Program-made: the position numbers and the translations under genes
In this document: positions 47,646 to 58,678 of the stretch, in pieces
How the letters are laid out: each line of letters starts with the position of its first letter
Position numbering within the stretch: the first letter of the stretch is position 1
DNA from: Heterohyrax brucei
Lineage: Eukaryota > Chordata > Mammalia > Hyracoidea > Procaviidae
Direction: 5' to 3'
DNA: 64,000 nt
NCBI GenBank assembly: GCA_028571685.1
Contig: CM053146.1
Coordinates: forward strand, 19,131,431 to 19,195,430
Notes under the pieces: generated by a model
Seen by the model: only the letters and a program-made list of their open reading frames with translations
Database searches by the model: none
Told to the model about the DNA's origin: nothing

Positions 47646-47880
47646 TTATTCTTAAGGTTTTTGCTGGCTAATTTTTTTTTTTTTTGTAAGTAGACTGTCA
47701 GCTCCTTCTTGCTAGTCTGTGTTACTTTGAAAACTCACTTGAAACTTCTCCACCATGGGTGACCATGCTGGTATCTGAATACCAATGGTGTAGCTTCCAG
47801 CATTACAACAACACAGAAGCTCTCACAGTACCACAAACTGACAGGCACATGGAGGCATTATGATCTCCAAATACACCTGT
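47646..47880 (-). mobile_element. RTE LINE 5' part, antisense (continuation)
   Basis: The same element as 41577-43010, resumed beyond the L1. It shows 'aaggtttttgctggctaat', 'ccaccatgggtgaccatgctggtatctgaatacc' and 'cacaaactgacaggcacatgg', in the order of the complement of the RTE1/BovB 5' region. A T-run of about 14 occurs at 47671-47684. Confidence 0.75.
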
Positions 47881-47932
47881 TTTTAACATGTTTTGCAGAA
47901 TCATTCTTTATGGTTCCATAGTATTTCATTGA

Positions 47933-48469
47933 TATGACTCAAAATGAGAACAGCTACAAACATCTGCTAATAATTAGAAACCAGACTATATGAAGTGTAT
48001 GTAGGAAAATCAGAAGTCATCACAAATATGCATGAATGTCTTTATTGTAGGCATTAGTGAACTGAAAGTGACTGGTATTGACCACTTAGAATTGGACAAT
48101 TATATGTTCTACTATACCAGGGTTGTATCCTTTCACCATAATTTTTCAGTCTGTATGCCAAGCAAATAATCAGAGAAGCTGGACTATATGAAGAAGAGTG
48201 AGGCATTGGATTGGAGAATGATTCATTAACAACCTGCATTATGCAGATGACAAAACTCTGGTTGCTGGGAATGAAGAGAATTTCAAACACTTACTGATGA
48301 AGATTGAAGACCACAGCCTTTGGTATGGATTACACCTCAACATCAATAAGACAAAAATCCTCGCAATTGAACAAGTAAGCAACATCATGATACATGAAGA
48401 AAGGACTGAAGTTGTCAAGGATTTCATTTTACTTGGATCCACAATCAACCCCCATGGAAGCAGCCGTTA
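47933..48469 (+). mobile_element. RTE LINE, sense, internally deleted (left piece)
   Basis: Begins in the endonuclease region ('gactcaaaatgag', 'catctgctaataattagaaacc', 'ggcattagtgaactgaaagtgactgg'), then jumps near 48118 to the reverse-transcriptase region ('gttgtatcctttcaccata', 'ataatcagagaagctggactatatgaag', 'atgcagatgacaaaactctgg'). Everything between is deleted, so the copy was already defective. The element stops at 48469 where an L1 is inserted and continues at 55201. Confidence 0.82.
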
Positions 48470-49085
48470 AAAGATGGCAGACTAGACACATGTCTCCTCA
48501 TTTCCCTCTGAGAACTAAGGCTTGGAATGATATTTGTATGGAGTATTGAACATTTGGGGAGCCCTAGGACCTAGTATATTTGACTAGGCACCAGTATTGA
48601 GCTAATCTTTCCCTCTCAAAAATGAGCCAGTGGCCATCTGACCTCTGCTTCTTCTGTTTCATGGTATCAGAGAACTTTAGCTTCTGCGAATGACTGGTAA
48701 TGTACTTTCATTATCAGCTGAAAGGCAAAGTCTGCTGCTCCTGAGGGCCTGTTTTTGGCCAGCACCTTGGCCATTTCCTAGTTCAACATCTGGACAGCTC
48801 TCCACATAGAAGTGAAGTTTGCTTTTAAGGCTGAGAGGCCAATGTATTTGCCTGGAGGTCTGTCTGTTGAGAGGCCTGGCAGGTTTTACTCCCACCTTTC
48901 TCTGATCCACATTGTAGGGTTCAATGACAACCCCCCATTTCTCCATAAGTAGGGTGGCCTCTTTGCCACCCAATAAGCAGAGACTTCCACCCCAGAGAGT
49001 CCACCTGGGGAAATCACTAGAGTATTAGAGCCAGCTGGTGACCAACAACTGTCTTAGATCCAACACCAGAGAAATCAGTGTCTAG

Positions 49086-50039
49086 ATGGCTCTCAGTCAG
49101 GAGACCATAATTAATCATTTAAATAAGCAGCCTTCAAATGATCCAGCAAATTTCCAAAACAAAGATTCAAAAAATTTCTCAGATGAAGAAGCCCTTCTTA
49201 ATCTATCAGAAGTTGAGTATGAAAGATTTACATATACAACACTCCCAGAGATTAAACAAAATGCAGTAGAACAAAATGAAAAATTTAGAAAGCTATTTGA
49301 ACTGATGAAACATCAGTGGTATGAAATACATCAGGTCAATAACAAAATTACAGAGTTAGATAACTCAATCCAAAGCCAAAAGAGTAGGGTCAAACAGATA
49401 AAAGTTAGACTCAGTGATCTTGAAGACAGAGCAGCTGACAGCAGCATTTGTGAGGTGAAATCAGAGAAAAGAAATAAGAAAAATGAAAAAGCATTAGGAA
49501 ACATGTGGGACTCCATTAAGAAGAGTAATTTACATTTAATTGGAATTCCTGAACACGTGGGGATTAATGACATTATAGAGAGTATTGCTGAAGAGATGCT
49601 GACTGAAAACTTTCCTGAGATTATGAGCAAATAGAACACTGGTATCCAAGATGTTTATCAAACATCACAAAAGCTAGACCCCCTAAAAGACACCAAGACA
49701 TATTATAATCCAGTTAATAAAATGAAACATAAACACATGCTTCTGAAGACTGCAAGACTCAAAGCAAAGCTAATACTCCAAAGGAAACCCTGTAGGCTTT
49801 CATACGACTTCTCTGCAGAAATGATGCTGGCTAGAAAACAATGGGCTGACACATTCAAAGCCCTGAAGGGGAAAAACTTCCAACCAAGAATTATTTATTC
49901 TGCAAAATTGTCTATCGAATATGATGGTGAAATTAAGACTTTTGCAGATAAAGAGAAGCTTAGAGACTTTGTAAAAACGAAACCAGAACTGTATGAAATA
50001 TTGAAAGAAGCTCTTTACTTAGAAAAACAAAACCATTAA
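49086..50039 (+). pseudogene. L1 ORF1 protein, one in-frame stop
   Basis: L1 ORF1p is the trimeric RNA-binding chaperone that coats L1 RNA in cytoplasmic particles. The frame runs 318 codons from ATG at 49086 to TAA at 50037, with a single TAG at 49632-49634. The frame stays open across it because the 29 codons from 49635 to the next Met at 49722 contain no stop. The N-terminal half is a polar region likely to form the coiled coil (residues about 60-125, ending LSDLEDRAAD). The RRM-like middle has NLHLIGIPEHVG and IIESIAEEMLTENFPE. The C-terminal domain holds LKTARLKAKL, SYDFSAEMM and WADTFKALKGKNFQPRI. Length is close to the human ORF1p size of 338 residues. Confidence 0.9.
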
Positions 50040-50461
50040 ATGTATATTTAAGGTGACAATGCAGGACACATCATCCAAACTTTTAGTCAGTTAGGGAAGT
50101 CACAAAATTAATCAAAGCTGCAGCATTAAAATGAGGTAATCTGTGATCATATCATGGCAACTATGACATCATCACATTAAAAGAGGGATACACTACAGTA
50201 GTTATAGTTGTTTCAGATGGAAAGCAAGTTGAAGAGTTATGCAGTACTTAAAATTGGATTTAATCTTAGTATGTTAAGAGAGATAATAGATGTAGTCATA
50301 AAGCAAAATAACAATACATTGTATCAAAATAGGAAATGCAATACAGGAGTCTCAACAAACACAAAATCAACACTGAAAAGGCAACCCATAAAGAAGAATG
50401 GCCCAGAACAGAACATTAAGAGCAATAAAGAAATTATCAACATAAAAATAATTGCATCAAA
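50040..50461 (+). other. L1 inter-ORF region
   Basis: A 422-bp stretch between ORF1 stop and ORF2 start, much longer than the short spacer of human L1. It has an open frame (50208-50501) of unknown meaning that overlaps the ORF2 start by about 40 bp in another frame. Probably untranslated. Confidence 0.6.
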
Positions 50462-51284
50462 ATGGTGGCACCAAACACATACATATCAACAATTACACTG
50501 AATGTAAATGAACTGAATGCTCCAGTAAAGAGACAGCAAGTGACATATGATCAAAAGACACAACTGTCTGTATGTTGCTTACAAGAAACACACCTTAGAC
50601 TTAAAGATATGAACAAATTGAAAATTAAAAGATGGAATAATATATACCAAGCTAACAACATACAAAGAAGAGCAGGTGTGGCAATATTAATCTCAGATAA
50701 AATAGATTTTAATGTAAAATCTGCTATTGCGGACAAGGATGATCACTATTGCTGAAAGTTTCAATATCCAAGCAGGACTTAACAATATTAAATATTTATG
50801 CACCCAATACCAGAGCATCTAAATACATTGAACAAATACTGACAACACTGAAAAATGAGATAGATCATTCCACAACAGTAGTTGGAGACTTCAACACTCC
50901 CCTTTCAGTTATGGATAGAGCATCCAGAAAAAAAAAAAAAAAACAGTAAAGATACGGAAGATCTTATCGCAACAATCAACTAACTTACCTTATCAACATA
51001 TACAGATCTTTTCATCCATTAACAGATAAGCACACCCTCTTCTCCAATGCATATGAAACATTCTCCAGAATAGATCATATGTTAGGTCATAAAGCAATTC
51101 TCTATAAAATCCAAACGGTTGATTTACCGCAAAGTATTCTCTTGGACCACAGAGCTATAAAAGTTGAAATCAAAAACAGAGAAATCACAGGTAGAAGTTC
51201 AAACTTATGGAAACTAAACAACCCTTTGCTCAAAAAGCCTTGGGTTATAGAAGAAATCAAGGACAAAATAAAGAAATTTATGGG

Positions 51285-52031
51285 CCCACATTGGTGAGTG
51301 GCATCTGGGGTCTTGAAAGCTACCAAGCTGCCATCTGAGGATACAGCAGGAACAGATGATCACCGACGACCAAATCAACATGGGGAAAGAGAACCCAGAG
51401 GACAGGCAGACCCATATGAATGAGTGTCTACATTGACTAGTGACCAGAAGACCCAGATGGTGCCTAGCCACCATCAGTGATAGCTGCGATGGAGCTCACA
51501 AAGTTGAGTCTCACTGGCAACACAAGAATAAAAAGGGGTGCACACTGAGATCTCCACTAAAAGACCACAATTGATGGTCCAGCCACTTCAGAGTTCCCCT
51601 GGGAGCATGGCCCCTGGCCCTGATGCTACCCTTGCCCATAAATCATAATGAAGGTCCACTCTTCAGACAGGAATGGATTGGACTTAGAGACGCAGAGTGA
51701 CCATATCTTGGGTGCACTTTATGGTTTTATGCAACTATAAGATAGCATCCTGCTGACCTCCTACTGAAGGAAGGGGAGTGGGTGGAGAGGAGGGGAAAGG
51801 AGGCTGTTGGGAAGATGGGACATGTATGGAGCAGACAGGAAGAGTGTGCTGTTACAGGGCATGGAGAGCAATGGAAGCTGCATATAGGTGAGCATGCAAA
51901 TTTACCTGGGAATGTACATTTTCCTTCAATCAAAGGAAATAAAGAAAGAGAGAGAGAGAAGGAAAGAAAGAAAGAAAGAAAAGAAAGAGAGAAAGGAAGC
52001 AAGGAAGGAAGGAAGGAAGGAAGAAATGAAT
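51285..52031 (+). mobile_element. Nested L1 3' end (sense, severely 5'-truncated)
   Basis: Sequence from 'cattggtgagtggcatctggggtc' to 'gtacattttccttcaatc' equals the 3' UTR of the L1 at 43011 read in sense. It ends in an A/G-rich tail of GAGA, GAAA and GGAA units (51939-52024). The target-site duplication is visible: 'agaaatttatgg' at the left and 'attaatttatgg' at the right, after which ORF2 coding continues. This is the youngest layer of this stack. Confidence 0.93.
51939..52024. repeat. (GA)n/(GAAA)n/(GGAA)n tail repeat
   Basis: Pure purine repeat of changing unit size, grown from the poly(A) tail of the nested L1. Confidence 0.92.
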
Positions 52032-55000
52032 CAATTAATTAATTTATGGAGTCAAATGAGAATGAAAACACATCCTACCAGAATCTATGGAGTGCTGCAA
52101 AAGCAGTGCTCAGAGGTCAGTTTATCTCTATAACTACACACATCCAGAAAGAAGAAAGAGCCCAAATTAAAGAATTAGCCTTACAGCTTAAACAAGTAGA
52201 ACAAGAGCAACAGAAGAACCCCTCAGGCACCAGAAGAAAACAGATAATGAAGACTGGAGCAGAACTAAATGAATTAGAGAATAGAAAACAACAACAACAA
52301 CAACAACAAAATTACCAAAATCAAAAGCTGGTTCTTTGAAAAGATTAACAAAATTGAAAAATCGTTGGCTAAACTTACAAAAGAAAAACAGCAGAAGATA
52401 CAAAAACCAGACAAAGAAATGAAATGGGAGATGTTACAACAGACCCAGCTGAAATAACAAATATCATAACAGAATACTATGAAAGACTGTACTCTAACAG
52501 GTTTCAAGACCTAGAGGAAATGGACGAATTTCTAGATTCATATCACCCACTAAAATTATTACAGGAAGAAGTACATCAACTTAACAAATCTATCACAAAG
52601 GAAGAGATTGAAAAAGTCACAAAAAATTTACCAACCAAAATAAGTCCCGGTCCAGATAACTTCACCAGAGAATTCTACCAAACTTTTAGAGAAGAGTTAA
52701 CTCTGATACTACTGAGGCTATTTCACACTATAGAAAGGAATGGAATACTCCTAAATTCATTCTATGAAGCCAGCACAACTCTAATACCACAGCCATGGAA
52801 AGATCCCACGCACAAGAAAAGAAAATTAAAGACCAATATCACTCATGAACCTAGATGCAAAAATCTTCAACAAAATTCTAGTTAATAGAATTCAACAGCA
52901 TATAAAAAAATAATTCATGATGATCAAGTTGGTTTCATTCCAGGGATGCAAGGCTGGCTCAACATCAGAAAAACAATTAATGTGATCAACCCCCCAAATA
53001 GCACAAGGATAAGAATCACCTGATTTTGTCAATTGATGCAGAAAAGGTGTGTGACCAAGCTCAACACCTATTCACGCTAAAAACTCTCAGAAAAATAGGA
53101 ACAGAGGGGAGCATCTATGCAAAGCCAGCTGCCCTCATCATTCTGAATGGTGAAAGACTGAAAAAATTCACTTTGAGAACAAGAACTAGGCAAGGCTGCC
53201 CACTCTCACCACTTCCGTTCAACGTTGTGCTAGAAGTTCTAGCCAGAGCAACTAGAAAAGACAAAGAAATAAAGGGCACCAGAGTGGCAATGAAGAAGTA
53301 AAAATCTCCTTATTTGCAGATGATATGATTGTATATACAGAGAATCCAAAGTAATCCATAAGTAAACTATTGGAACTAGTGGAGGAGTTTAGCAAAGTAC
53401 TGGGACACAAGATAAACATAAGTAAATCAGTAGGATTCCTTTATACCAACAACAAGATCATCAAAGAAGAAATCACCAAATGAATTCCATGTACTGTAGT
53501 CCCCAAGAAGATCAAATATCTAGGAATAAATCTAACTAGAGAAATAAGAGATCTTTACAAAGAGAACTTACTACAAGAAACTAAGACAGACTTACACAAA
53601 TGGAGTAACCAACCCTGCTCATGAATAGGAAGACTCAACATTGTGAAAATGTCTATTTTACCAAAAGCAATCTACTTATATAATGTAATCTCAATACAAA
53701 TTCCAGCAACATTTTTTAATGAGAGGAAAAACAAATTACAAACTTTTTCTGGAAAGGGTAGAAACCTCAGATAAGTAAAGCACTACCGAAGAAGAAGAAC
53801 ACACTGGGAGGCCTCTCACTACCCAACTTTAGAACCTATTACCCTGCCACAGTTGTCAAAACAGCCTGGTACTGGTACAAAAAGAGACATACAGACCAAT
53901 GGAACAGAGTTGAGACCCCAGAGATGCCACCATCCTCCTATGAACCACTGATAATCTACAAAGGCCCTAAGACATTAAACTGGGGTAAAAAAGGCCTCTT
54001 TAATGAGTGGTGCTGGCAAAATTGGATACACATCTGCCAAAATTTGAAACAAGACCCATATCTTACACCTTACACAAAAAAAAATAACTCAAATTGGATA
54101 ACAGACCTAAATATCAAATCTAAAATGATAAAGCTCATCCAAGATAAAATAGGATCAACAATGGAAGTTTTAGTACACAATGCAGACAGACTTCAAAATC
54201 TGACAAAGCATGATCAACAGAAGAAAAAGCAGATAAATTGGACCTACTAAGAATCAAACTTTTGCTCATCCAAAGACTTTATCAAAAGAATTAAAAGACC
54301 ACCTACAGAATGGGAAACAATATTTGGCAACTGTATGTCAGACTGATGTCTGATCTCCATATTCTATAAGGTACTACAAAATATCAATAAGAAAAAGATA
54401 AATAATCCAGTTAAGCGATGGGAGAAGGAGATGGATGGACACTTCTGTAAAGAAGATATCCAGGCAGCCAAAAGACATATGTGGAAATATTCACAATCAT
54501 TAGCTATTAAAGAAATTCAAATCAAAACTACCATGAGATATCATCTCACCCCAACAAAGTTGGCCATGAACCAAAAACCCCAAAACAACAAATGCTGGAG
54601 AGGCTGTGGAGAAATTGGAACTCTCCTACACTGCTGGTAGGATTGCAAAATGGTACAACCTCTTTGGAAAACAATCTGGTGCTTCCTAAAAAAAAATAAA
54701 AATAGATACCATTGATCCTGTAATTCCACTGCTTGGAATTTATCCTTCAGAAACAAAGGTTGTCGCACGAGCAGACGCACGTCCATGAATGTTTGTTGCA
54801 ACACAGTCCACGACAGCAAAAAGATAGAATCAACCATGATGCTCATCAACAGATGAATGGATAAACAAACTATGGTACATATACTCAATGGAACACTATG
54901 CTATGATAAAAAAACAATGACGATTTTAGAAAACATCTCATAACATAGTCTCTTTTGGAAGAGATCTTGCTGAGTGAAATCAATCAATGTCAAGAGGACA

Positions 55001-55200
55001 AATCTTGTATGAGATCCATGGTATAATGACTTGAAAAGAAACTTATCCACAGAAGAAAATGACTGTATTGGCTACAAGGGTGGGCGGGGGGCTGAGGGAT
55101 TATTATAGATGAGACAATTGATAGACGCTAGAAATTTTATTCTTTTACTGTAACTAATAAAAAATAAAATTAAAGAAGATATTGCTTACCTCTAAAAAAA

Positions 55201-55772
55201 GTTCAAGAAAAAAAAAGAAATCAAAAGACGCATTGCATTGGGAAAATCTGCTGCAAAGGACCTCTTTAAAGTATTGAAGAGTAAAGATGTCAACTTGAAG
55301 ACTAAAGTGTGCCTGATCCAAGCTATGGTACTTTCATATGCATGCAAATGCTGGATAATGAACAGGGAAGACAGAAGAAGAATTGATGCCTTTGAATTGT
55401 AGTGGTGGAGAAGAATGTTGAGTGTACCACAGACCACCAAAAGAACAAACAGATCTGTTCTGGGAGAAGTGCAACCAGAGTGCCCCTTGGAAGCAAAGAT
55501 GGCAAGACTGCATCTTACATACTTTGGATGTGTTGTCAGGAAGGATCAGTCCCTCGAGGAGGATATCATGCTTGGTAAAAGGTAGGGTCAGCAAAAAAGT
55601 GGAAGATGCTTGACAAGATGGATTGACACAGTGGCTGCAACAATGGGCTTAAGCATGAACACAGTTGTGGACATGGCACAAGATTGGCCAGTGTTTGGCT
55701 CTGTTCTGCATAGGGTCTCTATGAGCTGGAACTGACTCGATGGCACCTAACAACAACGCCTAATGATAACAA
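55201..55772 (+). mobile_element. RTE LINE, sense (right piece, 3' end)
   Basis: Continues the copy at 47933-48469: 'aagaaatcaaaagacgcattgcattggg', 'tggcaagactgcatcttacatac', 'ggattgacacagtggctgcaac' and the diagnostic terminus 'gaactgactcgatggcacctaacaacaac'. The final stretch shares its sequence with the AfroSINE 3' end, which explains how the SINE borrows RTE machinery. Confidence 0.9.
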
Positions 55773-55774
55773 GC

Positions 55775-56180
55775 ATTTTTTATTGTGTTTTTTGAATATC
55801 TTTTTGTGTGATTTCTGGCGGCTGGAATTTCCTCTTTGATGACTTATCTGTTCATGGTCTCTGCCCATTTTCTAACTGGGCACTTGGCCTTTTTGTTGTT
55901 GAGTTGTTTCCTAAATACTCTAGAGATTAGACCTTTATCAGATATGTCATTTCTGAAGATTTTTTTCTCTCATTTTGTAGGTTGTCTTTGTACTCTTTTG
56001 ATGAGCAGAAGTGTATAATTTTCATCAGGTTGTAATTTTCTAATTCTTTTTGTGTAATTCTGGTTGCGTTTGTCAGTCTACTTTTACAAATACATAGGCC
56101 TATAATTTCCTCCTAGGAACTATAGATTTATGTTCAACATACAAGTCTTTAGTCCATTTTGCGTTAGTTTTTCTGAATAG
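55775..56180 (-). mobile_element. Old L1 ORF2 C-terminal part, antisense
   Basis: Complement of an L1 ORF2 end: 'cctctttgatgacttatctgttcatggtctctgcccattttctaactggg', 'gattagacctttatcagatatgtc' and 'tgtactcttttgatgagcagaagtgt'. It continues after the RTE and mariner insertions at 57190. Confidence 0.85.
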
Positions 56181-56184
56181 TATA

Positions 56185-56655
56185 ATGTACGATGATGAGA
56201 AAATAATCCAAGAAGCTGGATTATATGAAGAAGAACGAGGCATCAGGATTGGAAGATATCTCATTAACAACCTGCGCGATGCAGACGATGACGTCACCTT
56301 GCTTGCTGGAAATGAAGATTTGAGACACTTACTGATGAAGATCAAGGAGCACAGCCTTCAGTATGGATTGTACCTCCACATCAGGAAAACAAAAATCGTC
56401 ACAACTGGACCAGTAAGAAATATTGTCATAAATGAAGGAAAGATTGAGATTGTCAAGGATTTCATTTTACTTGGGTCCACAATCAAAGACCATGGAAGTA
56501 GCAGTCAAGAAATCAAAAGACACATTGCATTGGGAAAATCTGCTGTAAAAGACCTCTTGAAAGCATTGAAGAGTAAAGATGTCACCTTAGAGACTGAAAT
56601 GCAACTGACTCAAGCCATGGTATTTTCAATCACATCATATGCATGCAAAAGCTAG
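56185..56655 (+). pseudogene. RTE reverse-transcriptase C-terminal fragment
   Basis: A 156-codon open frame from the RTE-clade reverse transcriptase. It starts mid-palm (IIQEAGLYEEERGIRIGRYLINNLRD), where the catalytic YADD box has decayed to DADDDVTLLAGNED. Then come HLLMKIKEHSLQYGLYLHIRKTKI, the VKDFILLGSTI block typical of RTE/BovB, and RRHIALGKSA-type sequence (here IKRHIALGKSAVKDLL). The frame stops at a TAG in place of the codon after CKS, beyond which the coding continues in the same frame (about 56656-56930). The first half of the protein is missing. Confidence 0.88.
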
Positions 56656-57042
56656 GCAATAAACAAAGAAGACAGAAAAAGAATCGATACGTTTGAATTG
56701 TGGTGTTGGAGAAAAATGTTGACTGTACCATGGACTGCCAAGAGAACAAACAGATCCGTTCTGGAAGAAGTACAACCAGAGAGCTCCTTGGAAGCAAAGA
56801 GGGCAAGGCTGCATCTTATATACTTTGGACATGTTGGGAAGATCAGTCCCTGGAGAAGAACATCATGCTTGGTAGAACGTAGGGGCAGCAAAAAAGAGGA
56901 AGATCCTTGAGGAGATGGATTGACACAGTGGCTGCAACAATGGGCTTAAGCATAAAAACGATTATGGACGTGGTGCAAGACCGGACAATTCATGAGGTCA
57001 TTATGAGTTGGAACTGACTCAGCTGCACCTAACAACGTAAAG
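56185..57042 (+). mobile_element. RTE LINE 3' part, sense, inserted in old L1
   Basis: 5'-truncated RTE copy with the longest surviving RTE frame in the window. It ends 'gaactgactcagctgcacctaacaac'. A mariner arm follows within 2 bp. Little divergence from the copy at 55201 suggests similar age. Confidence 0.9.
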
Positions 57043-57044
57043 TA

Positions 57045-57189
57045 TGAGGTTTGACAATTAAGCCTGTGAACTTAATTGTTTTAAGTGCTGCAGGCCTCGT
57101 TGCTGAATATCACTATGGTCACCTTTGAAGTACCCCCTTGGGAAGTAATGCACCGATGCCAGCGCTTAGTCTGCATCTTGAACTCCTTG
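57045..57189 (-). mobile_element. Mariner 3'-arm fragment
   Basis: Inverted 3' end of the mariner family: 'tgaggtttgacaattaag', 'gctgaatatcactatggtcacctttgaagtac', 'cttgggaagtaatgcaccgatgccagc'. A TA dinucleotide precedes it (57043-57044). It is cut off near 57189, where old L1 sequence resumes. It shares the 'aacttaattgtt(c/t)taagtgct' variant with the left arm of the element at 42027. Confidence 0.85.
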
Positions 57190-57720
57190 TCGAAAATCAG
57201 TTGCTCATAAATGAGTGGATTTGTTTCTGCATTTCCAGTTCCATTTCATTGGTTTGTGTTTTTCTTTATTAGACCAATATCAGACTGTTTTGATTACAGT
57301 GGCTGTGTAGTATGTTTTGAGATGGGGAAACGTGAGGCCTACTTTTTTCTTCTTCTTCAATGGGATGCTTTGGCTATTCAGAGCTTCTTTCCTTTTCACA
57401 TGAAGTTGGTTGTTAGTTTTTCCACTTTTGTGAAAAGTTCCATTGAGATTTGAAGTGGGGCATTGTCTCTGTAGATCATTTACTTAGTACTGACGTTTGT
57501 ACTATATTGAACCTTCTACTCCATGAGTATGGAGTGTTCTTCCATTTACATAGGTCTCTTTGGTTTCTTGCAGTAGTACAGTGTAATTTTCATTGTATAA
57601 GTCTTTTACATCCCTGATTAGGTTAATTCCTAGATATTTTATCATTTACATGATTACTGTAAATGGTATTGTTTTCTTTATTTCCTTTTTGGAATACTCC
57701 TTATAAAGGTGCTCAACCAA
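57190..57720 (-). mobile_element. Old L1 ORF2, antisense (continuation)
   Basis: 'ttgtcgaaaatcagttgctcataaatgagtgg', 'gactgttttgattacagtggctgtgtagtatg' and 'gattaggttaattcctagatattttatc' are complements of L1 ORF2 thumb and connection codons. All frames are broken. Confidence 0.85.
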
Positions 57721-57724
57721 TTGA

Positions 57725-58246
57725 AAAAAGAATTGTTTTTATTGTGTTTTAGGTGAAAATTTACAGTGTAAATTGATTTTTTATCAAAAAATTTATACAC
57801 AGATTGTTTTGTCTCATTGGTTGCAATCCCCCTGCTTTGTGTCAGCACTCCCCACTACCTTCTCCCTTTTCACTTCAGCTCCTTGTGTCCATTTGTCCAG
57901 TTGTCCTGTGTCTTCCTGCCTTCTTTGTTTTCAGGCAGGTGTTGCCCATTTGGTCTTATGTATTTGATAGAACTAAGGAGTACATTCCTCACATATGCAA
58001 CTGTTTGTTTTAATCATTAGTTGAAAGGTGGACTTTGGTGGTGGCTTCAGTTCTGAGTTAGCAGGGTGTTGTTGATGGCCATAGTTTTGGAGAGTTCTTC
58101 TAATTTCTGTCAGATGAGTAAGTCTGGTATTTTTTTTTGGAATTTTAGTTTTCTTGTATATTTTTCTCCCTCTCTATCCAGGACCATTTATTGCATCTGT
58201 CAGAATGGTCAGTGGTGGTAGCTGGGCACCATCTAGTTCTTCTTGG
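57725..58246 (-). mobile_element. L1 3'-UTR insertion, antisense, other subfamily
   Basis: 'ttgttttaggtgaaaatttacagt'-type start (57741 onward), 'cacagattgttttgtctcattggttgcaatccccc', 'caggtgttgcccatttggtcttatg', 'gttagcagggtgttgttgatggccatag'. It matches an afrotherian L1 3' UTR different from that at 43011 and 51285. It is inserted in the old antisense L1, which resumes near 58247. Confidence 0.75.
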
Positions 58247-58354
58247 TGAATCGATTTTTGTGTGTTGATCTGTCACTCTGTAATGTTGCTGAACTCTTCT
58301 ATTAGATGCAGCATTCTCGTGGAATGTTCAAGGTTTTCTGTCTATAGGATCATG

Positions 58355-58678
58355 TCACCTGTGAGTAGGGATATTTTTGCTTCTCCCTTTCTGATTTAGC
58401 CAACATTCATTTCTTTCTTTCCTTACTGATCCAGCTAGCATTTCCAGTACAATATTGAATAAGAGTGATGATAATTGGCAGTTTTGTCTAGTTCTCATTC
58501 TCAAGGGGAAGGCTCTCAGTCTTTCACAACTGAGAATAATGTTGACTGTTGGCTTTGTGTACGTGCCCTTAATTATGTTGAGAACTTTCCCTTCAACTTC
58601 TGGTTTGCTGAGTGTTTTTATGAGAAAAGGATATTGGATGTTATCAAATGCCCTCTCTGCATCAGTCAATATGATCAC
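58355..58678 (-). pseudogene. L1 reverse-transcriptase remnant
   Basis: A 107-codon open piece of the L1 RT palm: ILTDAERAFDNIQYPF holds the first catalytic Asp region, followed by YTKPTVNIIL and the [16 protein letters not shown] block, in which the usual RQGCPLSP has mutated. The distal YADD/FADD box lies beyond the frame's end. It is a decayed relic with no expected activity. Confidence 0.85.

Larger units (their letters stand above)
50462..54920 (+). pseudogene. L1 ORF2, frameshifted and interrupted
   Basis: Endonuclease starts at Met 50462 with the motif series LQETHLRLKD (catalytic Glu region), RRAGVAILISD and, after a frameshift near 50755, LTILNIYAPN and VGDFNTPLS. An A-run at 50929-50943 causes another frameshift. 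A third piece (51079-51297) has LLDHRAIKVE. The nested L1 at 51285-52031 then interrupts it. ORF2 resumes at 52046 (NENTSYQNLW), with RT approach at 52424-52885 (PGPDNFTREFYQ), RT core at 53026-53301 where SIDAEKAFD has become SIDAEKVCD, and FADDM still readable at about 53312. The Cys-rich C-terminus is at 54431-54640 ([15 protein letters not shown]). Confidence 0.9.
48470..55200 (+). mobile_element. L1 LINE, sense, with 5' UTR, ORF1, ORF2
   Basis: Starts 'aagatggcagactagac', a typical L1 5' terminus, and continues with a 5' UTR of about 600 bp, ORF1 (49086-50039), an inter-ORF stretch of 422 bp, ORF2 (50462 to about 54920) and a short 3' end closing near 'taaaaaataaaattaaag' and A7 (55194-55200). 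A second L1 3' end is nested at 51285-52031. Without it the element is about 6.0 kb. It splits an RTE copy, whose 'gttcaagaaatcaaaag' sequence is found right of the insertion; a short duplication (about GTT-AA-GA) is likely at the ends but eroded. Confidence 0.9.
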
